This document shows positions 1 to 7,994 of a DNA stretch of 27,980 nt, piece by piece; position 1 is the first letter of the stretch; each line of letters begins with the position of its first letter. Both the position numbers and the translations under genes were made by a program. Under the pieces are notes generated by a model. The model saw only the letters and a list, made by a program, of their open reading frames with translations. It was not told the DNA's origin and did not search any database. Source of the DNA: an uncultured bacterium (GTDB lineage: Bacteria; Bacillota; Clostridia; Lachnospirales; Lachnospiraceae); contig CAJMQE010000050.1 of NCBI GenBank assembly GCA_905215405.1, positions 1 to 27,980 on the forward strand, given 5' to 3'.

Positions 1-137
1 TAATATCGCAAACGATACTAACTTCTCTTTGAATCCTTAACTTAACACCATTGGGAAATGAATCCGGAGGATTTTTTTAAGAATGTTGAAATTCTTCATT
101 CTGTTTCAATTATATATTAGTAGCTGCTTCAATTGCA

Positions 138-3100
138 TTAAGCTTCTTTCATGTTCTTTTGTGCTGTAGAAAGCATCAGTTTGATTCTGTTCAGCTGGTT
201 AACTTCACTTGCACCTGGATCAAAGTCGATTGCAATAATATTTGCTTCAGGATAAGCAAGTCGTAATTCCTTGATAACACCTTTACCAACAATATGGTTA
301 GGCAGACATGCAAATGGCTGACAACATACAATATTGGTTGCACCGTCATGGATCAGTTCGATCATTTCACCAGTTAACAGCCAGCCTTCACCGGTCTGAT
401 TACCAAGGGAAACGATATCTTTAGCGGCAGCAGCAGTATCTTTAATAGAAGATGGTGGAGTAAAACGCTTACTCTGTGCAAATGCCTTTGTAGATTCTTT
501 TCGGAACCATTCTAAGAGCTTGATGGCAGTATTGTTAATAAATGCTGATTTCTTGGAAGCACCAAGGTATTTTGCCTTGAAATTAGCGTTTTCAGCACAG
601 TATAACAGGAAGCCCATAAGGTCAGGCATAACCGCCTCTGCACCTTCTGCTTCGAGCAGATCTACAATGTAGTTATTTGCAGATGGAAGGAACTTAACAA
701 GAATTTCACCAACAACACCAACACGTGGTTTTTTCACATCGAGAAGTGGAAGTTCATCAAAGTCATGAATAATACCACGAAGGTTCTTATTGAATTCTTT
801 CATGGATACACGTTTCTGTGTCAGCTGCTCAATACAGATCTTCTTCCATTTTTCATGAAGTGCATTGGCAGAACCAGGTGTAGCTTCATAAGGTCTTGTT
901 CTGTATACAACATTCATAAATGCATCGCCGTATACGATTGCCTGCATTGCTTTCTTTAACATCATATAGTTGTAGCTGAAACCTGAATTTGTTTCAATAC
1001 CACTGGTACTCAGTGAAATTACTGGAATTTCAGGATATCCAGCCTTCTGCAGTGCACGTCTGATAAATCCAATATAGTTGGAAGCACGGCAACCACCACC
1101 TGTCTGGGTAATGATAATTGCAGTTTTGGTTAAATCATACTTACCAGATAAAACAGCACTCATAATCTGGCCAACTACCATAAGAGATGGATAGCAGGCA
1201 TCGTTGTTAACAAACTTAAGACCTACATCAACAGATGATTTATTATCATTGTCAAGGACTTCAAAGTTATAACCACAGGATGAAAGTGCTGGCCCGAGAA
1301 GATCAAAGTGGATCGGTGACATCTGAGGACAGAGAATTGTATAATTCTCACGCATTTCAGGTGTAAATTCCACACGCTTGTATGCTGCACTTTCTACGTG
1401 TCTCTTGAAATGATGACTATCACGGACACGTAAAGCGGCAAGTAAAGATCTTACTCGGATTCTTGCAGCACCTAAGTTATTGACTTCATCAATCTTAAGA
1501 ACTGTGTAAATCTTTCCGGCCTTTGTTAAAATATCATTAACAGAATCCGTCGTAACCGCATCAAGTCCACAACCGAAGGAGTTGAGCTGGATCAGATCCA
1601 GATTTTCCTGTGTGCTGACATAACTAGCTGCAGCGTAAAGTCTTGAATGATACATCCATTGATCCATAGCAATCAGTGGTCGTTCAACATTACCAAGATG
1701 TGCAATGGAATCCTCTGTAAATACGGCAATTCCATAGGAGTTGATCAGTTCAGGAATACCATGGTTGATCTCAGGATCAACATGATATGGACGACCAGCA
1801 AGGACAATACCACGTCTGCCTGTTTCCTGCAGATATTTTAAAGTTTCTTCGCCCTTTTTATGTACGTCTTCACGAGATGCCATCATTTCCAGCCATGCAG
1901 CCTTAGCAGCCTCTTTAATTTCACTGGCAGGAATTTCAGCACCAAATTCTTCTACAAGTCGTTTAGAAATATTGACTTCACTTTCAAATGTCATGAAAGG
2001 ATTTCTAAAATCAATTTTTTCTGTCTTCAGTTCATCGATATTATTCTTAATGTTTTCAGCATAAGAAGTAACGATAGGACAGTTGTAATGGTTATTTGTA
2101 TGATCGATTTCCTTGTGTTCGTAAGGAATACATGGGTAGAAGATAAATTTTACACCCTGTTTGATCAGCCATGTAACATGTCCATGTGCAAGCTTCGCAG
2201 GATAACATTCTGATTCACTAGGAATACTATCAATACCAAGTTCATAAATTTTACGTGTTGACTGTGGAGAGAGAACTACACGATATCCAAGCTTTGTGAA
2301 GAATGTGTACCAGAATGGATAATTCTCATACATATTCAGGACTCTTGGAATACCAACAACACCACGTGGCGCTTTATCCTCACTCAAAGGTTCATAGTCG
2401 AAAAGTCTGTGCAGTTTATAATCAAACAGATTTGGAATATGATCTTTATTCTTTTCTTTACCAAGTCCTCGCTCGCAACGGTTACCAGTGATGAACTGTC
2501 TACCACCGGAGAAACGATTGATAGTCAGATGACAGCTGTTAGTACATCCTTTACAACGAGCCATTTTTGTATCAAATGTAAGTTCATTGATCTTTTCAAT
2601 GGAAAGCATGGAGGAATCAGAAATTGCGTCATAACGTTCTCTTGCGATCAGGGCAGCACCGAATGCACCCATGATACCGGCAATATCAGGTCTGACAGCT
2701 TCTACACCAGCAATCTTTTCAAAACTACGAAGGACTGCATCATTGTAGAATGTACCACCCTGAACAACGATATGGTGTCCAAGATCTTTCGGATCGGAAA
2801 TCTTAATTACTTTATATAAAGCATTTTTAATTACGGAATAAGCAAGACCAGCTGAAATATCAGAAACTTCAGCGCCTTCCTTCTGTGCCTGTTTTACTTT
2901 GGAGTTCATAAATACAGTACAACGTGTACCAAGGTCAATTGGATGTTTCGCAAATAAAGCTTCTTTTGCAAAATTTTCAACTGTAAAGTTCAGACTCTTT
3001 GCAAATGTTTCGATGAAAGAACCACATCCGGATGAACATGCTTCGTTCAGCTGAACACTATCAACAGTCTGATCTTTGATCTTAATACATTTCATATCCT

Positions 3101-4367
3101 GTCCACCGATATCGATGATACAGTCAACTTCAGGATCAAAGAAAGCAGCAGCATAAAAATGGGAAACAGTTTCAACTTCCCCTTCATCGAGCATCAGAGC
3201 AGCCTTTATCAAAGCTTCACCATAACCTGTTGAGCAAGAATGTACGATCTTTGCATCTGCAGGAAGGATACTGTAAATTTCCTTTAAAGAACGGATCGTC
3301 GTAGCAAGAGGACTTCCGTTATTACTGCTGTAGAATGAATACAGAAGCGTACCATCTTCACTGACAACAGCTGTTTTTGTAGTAGTAGAACCAGCATCGA
3401 TACCAAGGAAACAGTTTCCATGATAGGAAGCAAGGTCACCAGCCTTTACACAGTGAGAATTGTGTCTTGTTGTAAATGTATCATATGCTTCTTGATCCTT
3501 AAATAAAGGTTCCATACGTTCTACTTCAAATTCCATTTTGATCTTACCTGATAATTTTTCAATCAGGGATGCAACAGAAACACAAACATCTTCTTTATAA
3601 TTCATAGCAGAACCTACTGCAGCGAAAAGATGACTGTGACCTGGAGCGATTGTCTGTTCTTCAGTAAGATTCAGCGTACGGACAAATGCTTCCTTTAATT
3701 CAGAAAGGAAATGAAGTGGACCACCAAGGAATGCAACATTACCACGAATTGGTTTACCACAGGCAAGTCCGCTGATCGTCTGATTTACGACAGCCTGGAA
3801 AATGGATGCAGCAAGATCTTCTTTTGTAGCACCTTCATTGATTAGTGGCTGAATATCTGATTTTGCAAATACACCACATCGTGCAGCAATTGGATAAATT
3901 GCCTTATAATTCTTTGCATATTCGTTCAGACCAGAAGCATCTGTCTGAAGAAGTGTTGCCATCTGGTCGATGAAAGAACCAGTACCACCGGCACAGATAC
4001 CGTTCATTCTCTGGTCGATACCATTTGTAAAGTAGATGATCTTGGCATCTTCACCGCCAAGTTCGATTGCTACATCTGTCTGTGGCGCATAGTCCTGAAG
4101 AGATGTTGCTACAGCAACAACTTCTTGTGTAAATGGAACACCGAGATGTTTAGCGAGGGTAAGTCCGCCTGATCCGGTGATAACAGGATAGACATTGATC
4201 TGTCCAAGTTTATCAGTAGCTTTTTCCAAAAGACTCTGGAGTGTTTCCTGAATGTTTGCAAAATGTCTTTCATAATCAGAAAAGAGAATCTGATTATGCT
4301 CATCAATTATTGCAATTTTTACGGTAGTTGATCCAATATCAATACCAAGTTTATATGTATTACTCAT
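138..4367 (-). CDS. Double acyl-CoA dehydratase activase (BadF/BadG/HgdC-type ATPase) with DUF2229 and dehydratase-like C-terminus
   Basis: This 1409-residue protein belongs to the ASKHA ATPases that reductively activate 2-hydroxyacyl-CoA dehydratases. Two activator modules stand in tandem: residues about 6-255 (LGIDIGSTTVK) and 320-575 (LGIDAGSTTTK). Each keeps the phosphate loop and two cysteines that in HgdC hold a bridging [4Fe-4S] cluster (C125 in ICAGGTGSF and C164 in ARCGVF; C444 in NEACSSGCGSF and C483 in GTRCTVF). A cysteine motif CKGCTNSC (605-612) plus C631 follows, then a DUF2229-like part starting near 665 (GVVGIPRVLNMYENYPFW). The last 400 residues resemble the HgdB-type dehydratase subunit (TQTGGGCRASNYIGF, CQPFACLPNHI). 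Both cluster sites look intact, so the protein could carry an internal activator pair. The physiological substrate is unknown; no dehydratase A/B genes adjoin it. It is the only long minus-strand gene here and appears monocistronic, with its own promoter. Family assignment is firm; function is inference. Confidence 0.9.
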   Translation of the reverse strand: MSNTYKLGIDIGSTTVKIAIIDEHNQILFSDYERHFANIQETLQSLLEKATDKLGQINVYPVITGSGGLTLAKHLGVPFTQEVVAVATSLQDYAPQTDVAIELGGEDAKIIYFTNGIDQRMNGICAGGTGSFIDQMATLLQTDASGLNEYAKNYKAIYPIAARCGVFAKSDIQPLINEGATKEDLAASIFQAVVNQTISGLACGKPIRGNVAFLGGPLHFLSELKEAFVRTLNLTEEQTIAPGHSHLFAAVGSAMNYKEDVCVSVASLIEKLSGKIKMEFEVERMEPLFKDQEAYDTFTTRHNSHCVKAGDLASYHGNCFLGIDAGSTTTKTAVVSEDGTLLYSFYSSNNGSPLATTIRSLKEIYSILPADAKIVHSCSTGYGEALIKAALMLDEGEVETVSHFYAAAFFDPEVDCIIDIGGQDMKCIKIKDQTVDSVQLNEACSSGCGSFIETFAKSLNFTVENFAKEALFAKHPIDLGTRCTVFMNSKVKQAQKEGAEVSDISAGLAYSVIKNALYKVIKISDPKDLGHHIVVQGGTFYNDAVLRSFEKIAGVEAVRPDIAGIMGAFGAALIARERYDAISDSSMLSIEKINELTFDTKMARCKGCTNSCHLTINRFSGGRQFITGNRCERGLGKEKNKDHIPNLFDYKLHRLFDYEPLSEDKAPRGVVGIPRVLNMYENYPFWYTFFTKLGYRVVLSPQSTRKIYELGIDSIPSESECYPAKLAHGHVTWLIKQGVKFIFYPCIPYEHKEIDHTNNHYNCPIVTSYAENIKNNIDELKTEKIDFRNPFMTFESEVNISKRLVEEFGAEIPASEIKEAAKAAWLEMMASREDVHKKGEETLKYLQETGRRGIVLAGRPYHVDPEINHGIPELINSYGIAVFTEDSIAHLGNVERPLIAMDQWMYHSRLYAAASYVSTQENLDLIQLNSFGCGLDAVTTDSVNDILTKAGKIYTVLKIDEVNNLGAARIRVRSLLAALRVRDSHHFKRHVESAAYKRVEFTPEMRENYTILCPQMSPIHFDLLGPALSSCGYNFEVLDNDNKSSVDVGLKFVNNDACYPSLMVVGQIMSAVLSGKYDLTKTAIIITQTGGGCRASNYIGFIRRALQKAGYPEIPVISLSTSGIETNSGFSYNYMMLKKAMQAIVYGDAFMNVVYRTRPYEATPGSANALHEKWKKICIEQLTQKRVSMKEFNKNLRGIIHDFDELPLLDVKKPRVGVVGEILVKFLPSANNYIVDLLEAEGAEAVMPDLMGFLLYCAENANFKAKYLGASKKSAFINNTAIKLLEWFRKESTKAFAQSKRFTPPSSIKDTAAAAKDIVSLGNQTGEGWLLTGEMIELIHDGATNIVCCQPFACLPNHIVGKGVIKELRLAYPEANIIAIDFDPGASEVNQLNRIKLMLSTAQKNMKEA

Positions 4368-4398
4368 TTTATTAATTTGGCTAAAAGCCAGCCTCCTT
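4368..4398 (-). promoter_or_regulatory. Ribosome binding site with a hairpin between SD and start codon
   Basis: Read on the minus strand, the strong site AAGGAGG (4392-4398) lies 24 nt from the ATG at 4367, too far for direct use. The spacer contains TGGCT-TTT-AGCCA, a 5-bp hairpin. Looping it out leaves about 11 nt between SD and ATG. Confidence 0.55.
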
Positions 4399-4430
4399 TA
4401 TTTATGTCAATTCTTTAAACAATCTGTAAT

Positions 4431-4459
4431 ATTATATTATAAATGATTCTATATTTCAA
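4431..4459 (-). promoter_or_regulatory. Sigma-A promoter for the activase gene
   Basis: On the minus strand TTGAAA (4454-4459) and a perfect TATAAT (4431-4436) are separated by exactly 17 bp. The predicted transcript start near 4424 gives a leader of roughly 57 nt before the ATG at 4367. Confidence 0.7.
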
Positions 4460-4468
4460 GAAAATTTA

Positions 4469-4482
4469 CCTATTATAATAGG
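4469..4482. promoter_or_regulatory. 14-bp perfect palindrome in the divergent promoter region
   Basis: CCTATTATAATAGG is a perfect dyad located 9 bp upstream of the -35 box of the minus-strand activase promoter. Its position suits an operator, but no binding protein can be named, and its AT-rich core also contains TATAAT on both strands. Confidence 0.35.
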
Positions 4483-4631
4483 AAGAACAAAAATAAGTAC
4501 ATAAAATGTCAGCTTGCTAAAAAAATTCTTCTGCACGAAATACAATTTGTCCATAATATTAACAAAAATTAATGGGTTTCTTAACAAAATATGGTACTAT
4601 CTCTATATTTTTTAAGTTCACAAAGTGTTCA

Positions 4632-4660
4632 TTGACAAAAGGCAGGCTTATCCGTATAAT
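4632..4660 (+). promoter_or_regulatory. Consensus sigma-A promoter for the rhomboid-like gene
   Basis: TTGACA (4632-4637) and TATAAT (4655-4660) with a 17-bp spacer match the consensus exactly. Initiation near 4667 would give a leader of about 59 nt before the ATG at 4726. The 358-bp stretch 4368-4725 thus holds two divergent promoters; nothing else convincing was found in it beyond the palindrome at 4469. Confidence 0.85.
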
Positions 4661-4725
4661 TAGAAATGTTCGTTTTGGTTCTTTTGGCAGAATACAATTA
4701 TTTTGCAGATAGAAAGGTATAAAAT

Positions 4726-5715
4726 ATGAAATGGTTTAATAAGTTAGAACGAAAATTTGGCAGATATGCAATTAAAAATCTGATGAATTACATTATAGCA
4801 ATATATGCATTCGGATTTATTGTATTCAAGTTCTACCCGGAAGTTTACGATGCATACTTTACACTTAATGCAGAGAAGATCCTACATGGACAGATCTGGA
4901 GAATTGTGACATTTATCATGCAGCCAACAACTACGAGTTTTTTATGGATTTTCTTTTCGTTGTACCTCTACTATATGATAGGAACGGTTCTGGAACGTGC
5001 ATGGGGATCATTTAAATTTAATGTTTACTTTTTCTCAGGAATGCTCCTTCACGTAATAGCAGCGATACTGATCTATCTGATTTTTGGTGTAAATATGGCT
5101 ATGAGTACGTATTATATCAATCTGGCCCTGTTTATGGCCTTTGCAATGATACAGCCGGATCTACAGCTTCTCTTGTTCTTTATTATTCCAATCAAGATCA
5201 AGTGGCTCGCTTATCTGGATGGAGTTGTATTCCTTGCTACCATAATCGATGGATACTTTGCAAAGTGGTTACCAAACAATATTGTGTACGGGCTTTATAC
5301 AATGGGAATTTATCCATCACCGGTTCTTGCTACCGCAGCACTTGTTTCTATGTTGAATTTTATTGTATTTCTTTTGATTACAAAGACAAACAGAAAGAAT
5401 TCAACACAGCGTGCATTTAACCGTGCGGTTAAGCAATCACATAGGATGAATGGCAGTACGGCAGGTACAGCCAGAAATTACAATAGCAGTCAGACAAGGG
5501 AACAGACTGCAGGACAGAAAAAGTTTAGTAAAATAACAGCAAAACACAAATGTGCGATTTGTGGTCGTACGGAGCTTGATGATGAGAATCTGGAATTCAG
5601 ATTCTGTTCAAAATGCGAAGGCAATTATGAATATTGCAGCGATCATCTTTACACACATAAGCATGTCGTAAAGAATCAGGATAACAAGATTACTAATTTT
5701 CCAAATAATAATTGA
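4726..5715 (+). CDS. Rhomboid-fold membrane protein lacking catalytic residues, with C-terminal zinc ribbon
   Basis: This 329-residue protein has about six membrane segments between residues 20 and 218. Rhomboid-type landmarks are visible: GQIWRIVTFI (55-64) in the first loop, YYMIGTVLERAWGSFKF (82-98), and LLFFIIPIKIKWLA (149-162), which matches the segment after TM4 of bacterial rhomboids. The serine motif GxSG is missing: the expected place reads NMAMSTYYIN (123-132). No GH motif is seen in the last membrane segment, so proteolysis is unlikely. A polar linker (220-270) leads to a cytosolic zinc-ribbon-like tail with CAIC (276-279), CSKC (294-297), C304 and H307/H311/H313. The SD AGAAAGG (4711-4717) supports the ATG at 4726. 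Automatic pipelines may call it a rhomboid protease; a pseudoprotease or membrane scaffold is better supported. Confidence 0.75.
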   Translation: MKWFNKLERKFGRYAIKNLMNYIIAIYAFGFIVFKFYPEVYDAYFTLNAEKILHGQIWRIVTFIMQPTTTSFLWIFFSLYLYYMIGTVLERAWGSFKFNVYFFSGMLLHVIAAILIYLIFGVNMAMSTYYINLALFMAFAMIQPDLQLLLFFIIPIKIKWLAYLDGVVFLATIIDGYFAKWLPNNIVYGLYTMGIYPSPVLATAALVSMLNFIVFLLITKTNRKNSTQRAFNRAVKQSHRMNGSTAGTARNYNSSQTREQTAGQKKFSKITAKHKCAICGRTELDDENLEFRFCSKCEGNYEYCSDHLYTHKHVVKNQDNKITNFPNNN

Positions 5716-5787
5716 TATGATTGAACATATATAATGGATAGTTTGGAAAAATAATAATATATAAATTACATTTCTATGGAGGAATTT

Positions 5788-7221
5788 ATGAAAAAGACTA
5801 AGATTATATGTACTATGGGTCCTAATACAAATGATAGGGAATTACTGAAACAGCTTGCATTACACGGTATGGATATCGCAAGATTCAACTTTTCCCATGG
5901 TGATCATGAAGAACAGAAGGGCAGAGTTGATTTAGTAAAGAGCGTTAGAGAAGAAATTGGTAAACCAATCGCTATGTTACTTGATACAAAAGGTCCTGAA
6001 ATCAGAACTGGTGTATTAAAAGATGACAAGAAAGTTCAGCTTGTTGAAGGTAATAAATATACTCTTACAACAAAACAGATCGAATGTGATGACAAAATTG
6101 GATGTATCACATATGAAGGACTTGCAGCTGATGTTAAAGCTGGCAACAAGATCCTCATCGATGATGGTCTTATCGAACTTCGTGTTGATGAAGTTGTTAA
6201 CGGAACAGATATCGTTTGTACAATCATGAACGGTGGAGAATTAGGAAGCAAACGTGGTGTTAACGTTCCTAACGTAAGCATTAAACTTCCTGGTATTACA
6301 GAAAAAGATAAAGCTGATATTATTTTCGGTGCTGAACAGGGTTATGATTTCATCGCTGCTTCATTCGTAAGAAATGCTGCATGTATTAAAGAAATCAAAG
6401 AAGTACTTCACGCTCACAATTCAGATATTCCTGTAATTGCTAAGATCGAAAACGCTGAAGGTATTGAAAATATCGATGAAATCATCGCAGTAAGTGATGG
6501 TATCATGGTAGCCAGAGGTGATATGGGTGTTGAAATCCCAGCTGAAGATGTTCCACATATTCAGAAGATGATCATCAAAAAATGTAACGCTGTTTACAAA
6601 CCAGTTATTACAGCTACACAGATGCTTGATTCTATGATCAGAAATCCAAGACCAACAAGAGCAGAAGTAACTGATGTTGCTAACGCAATCTATGATGGTA
6701 CAGATGTTGTTATGTTATCAGGTGAAACAGCAATGGGTAAATACCCTGTAGAAGCTGTAAGTATGATGGCTCAGATCGCTGAAACAACAGAACAGCACTT
6801 AGAATTCACTCTTGATAATGATAACGTTAAACTTCATAGCAAGAGAAACGTATCAAGTGCAGTTAGCTGTGCAGTAGTTACAACAGCTTCTCACCTGAAT
6901 GCAAAAGCAATCATTGCTCCAACAATCTCTGGATTTACAGCTAGACTTATTTCTAAGTTAAAACCAGCTACAGATATCATTGCTGTATCACCTTCTGATG
7001 AAGTTTGCAGAAAAATGCAGATTTACTGGGGCGTAAGACCAGTTAAATCAGTAGAAGCAAAAGATACAGATTCAATCCTTGCAAATGCTGTAACTGAAGC
7101 TAAAAAAGCTGGTTATGTTGAAGAAGGCGATGTTGTTGTTCTTACAGGCGGACTTGCTGCAAGCACACAGCCAAATTCTAAACTTGGCCTTACAAATATG
7201 ATGAAAGTTACAACAATCTAA
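5788..7221 (+). CDS. pyk: Pyruvate kinase
   Basis: Pyruvate kinase converts phosphoenolpyruvate and ADP to pyruvate and ATP in the cytosol, the last step of glycolysis. The 477-residue sequence has the expected landmarks: KTKIICTMGPN at the N-terminus, ARFNFSHGDHEEQ, LLDTKGPEIRTG, the catalytic-lysine region VIAKIENAEGIENIDEI, ARGDMGVEIP and the signature MLDSMIRNPRPTRAEVTDVANA. The length fits the short form; the extra C-terminal PEP-utiliser domain of Bacillus enzymes is absent. The ATG at 5788 is preferred over the upstream in-frame ATG at 5776 because GGAGG (5778-5782) lies 5 nt before it. Codon use is strongly biased (AAC, GTT, CTT, GCT), fitting high expression. A TATAAT at 5730-5735 lies upstream but has no good -35 box. 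A strong terminator follows. Confidence 0.97.
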   Translation: MKKTKIICTMGPNTNDRELLKQLALHGMDIARFNFSHGDHEEQKGRVDLVKSVREEIGKPIAMLLDTKGPEIRTGVLKDDKKVQLVEGNKYTLTTKQIECDDKIGCITYEGLAADVKAGNKILIDDGLIELRVDEVVNGTDIVCTIMNGGELGSKRGVNVPNVSIKLPGITEKDKADIIFGAEQGYDFIAASFVRNAACIKEIKEVLHAHNSDIPVIAKIENAEGIENIDEIIAVSDGIMVARGDMGVEIPAEDVPHIQKMIIKKCNAVYKPVITATQMLDSMIRNPRPTRAEVTDVANAIYDGTDVVMLSGETAMGKYPVEAVSMMAQIAETTEQHLEFTLDNDNVKLHSKRNVSSAVSCAVVTTASHLNAKAIIAPTISGFTARLISKLKPATDIIAVSPSDEVCRKMQIYWGVRPVKSVEAKDTDSILANAVTEAKKAGYVEEGDVVVLTGGLAASTQPNSKLGLTNMMKVTTI

Positions 7222-7261
7222 TCTCTGATAAGATTGTAGCAAATTTCACATGATATATAAG

Positions 7262-7297
7262 AAAGAACCAGTATGCCAAATGTACTGGTTCTTTTTT
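7262..7297 (+). terminator. Intrinsic terminator after pyk
   Basis: AAAGAACCAGTA (7262-7273) pairs perfectly with TACTGGTTCTTT (7283-7294) around a 9-nt loop, and the 3' arm runs into six T residues (7292-7297). It separates pyk from the lipoprotein gene. Confidence 0.92.
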
Positions 7298-7388
7298 GGC
7301 AGAGATGCAGTGATTACAGTATGGGAAAGACGAAATAAAGTTTATTTTGTCTAAAAAGCATATAAAACTTTAGTTTTTTCTCTGGATT

Positions 7389-7397
7389 TGGTATAAT
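7389..7397 (+). promoter_or_regulatory. Extended -10 promoter for the lipoprotein gene
   Basis: TGGTATAAT (7389-7397) is a perfect extended -10 element. The -35 position 17 bp upstream (7369-7374, TTTAGT) is weak, as is usual for extended -10 promoters. Start of transcription is expected near 7404, 35 nt before the ATG. Confidence 0.6.
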
Positions 7398-7438
7398 TGT
7401 TCTCAGCATGAACAATACAAAAGAAGGAGAGTGGGGAT

Positions 7439-7894
7439 ATGAAAAAAGGATTATCACTTTTTGCCATACTGATTCTGATCGTCAGTCTTTCAGCCTGCGG
7501 GAAAACAAAAGAGTATACAGCAGACGAACTGGCAGACAAACTAAAGAGTGAAATCACATTTACAAGTGAAATGAATGAGGCAGATGAAGAAACGTTCAGT
7601 ACTCTGTATCCAATCAAAAAAGAGGATCTTTCAGAGGAAAAAACATATATTTCAACAGGGTATACGGCAGAAGAGATCAGCGTAGTAAAATGTTCGAGCA
7701 TGGAGGCTGCGGCCCGCGTTAAACAGGCATTTGAAATGCGTGTCTCTGACCAGACAGCTGCATTTCAGAATTTCATGCCACAGGAGCTGACAAAACTTCA
7801 GAAGGCAGTAATCAAAATTCATAATAATTATGTGATTTTATGTATTAGCGACGACTCAGAGAAAGCGAACAAAATACTTTCTGAAATGAAGTAA
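7439..7894 (+). CDS. Small DUF4358-like lipoprotein
   Basis: The 151-residue product begins with a lipoprotein signal peptide: MKKG, a hydrophobic core and the lipobox LSAC, with cysteine 20 as the likely lipidated residue after cleavage by signal peptidase II. The mature part (EYTADELADKL, YPIKKEDLSEE, SSMEAAARVKQAFEMR) resembles the DUF4358 lipoproteins common in Clostridia, whose function is not known. It should be anchored to the outer face of the membrane. AGAAGGAGA (7422-7430) is well placed for the ATG at 7439. It has its own promoter and is isolated by the pyk terminator, so it is probably a single-gene unit; no convincing terminator follows it. The DUF assignment is from memory of the family; the lipoprotein call is direct. 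Confidence 0.75.
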   Translation: MKKGLSLFAILILIVSLSACGKTKEYTADELADKLKSEITFTSEMNEADEETFSTLYPIKKEDLSEEKTYISTGYTAEEISVVKCSSMEAAARVKQAFEMRVSDQTAAFQNFMPQELTKLQKAVIKIHNNYVILCISDDSEKANKILSEMK

Positions 7895-7904
7895 TATCGT
7901 ATGA

Positions 7905-7916
7905 TTATGTACATAA
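7905..7916. promoter_or_regulatory. 12-bp palindrome upstream of the deacetylase promoter
   Basis: TTATGTACATAA is a perfect dyad ending 7 bp before the -35 box at 7924. It could be an operator or activator site; nothing in the sequence identifies the protein. Confidence 0.3.
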
Positions 7917-7923
7917 AATGTTA

Positions 7924-7952
7924 TTGATATAAACAAACAAAAAGTATATAAT
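7924..7952 (+). promoter_or_regulatory. Sigma-A promoter for the deacetylase gene
   Basis: TTGATA (7924-7929) and TATAAT (7947-7952) are separated by 17 bp. The predicted leader is about 36 nt and carries AGGAGG (7980-7985) 9 nt before the ATG at 7995. Confidence 0.8.
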
Positions 7953-7994
7953 GTACTAGGTTTATATACAAATGGTGTTAGGAGGACTAAAGTT

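Noticed and set aside
61..78. AATCC-GGA-GGATT followed by seven T residues, a possible terminator for a plus-strand gene to the left
   Set aside because: The stem is only 5 bp with a 3-nt loop and no upstream gene is visible in the window, so it was not called.
83..169. Small ORF of 28 codons after GGAGG (66-70), overlapping the 3' end of the activase gene
   Set aside because: Spacing of 12 nt is long, the peptide is a low-complexity hydrophobic string and it overlaps antisense to a conserved gene; chance is the simpler explanation.
4497..4509. 13-mer GTACATAAAATGT shared with 7909-7921, both in promoter regions
   Set aside because: A few 13-base matches are expected by chance in an AT-rich 28-kb window, and positions relative to the promoters differ.
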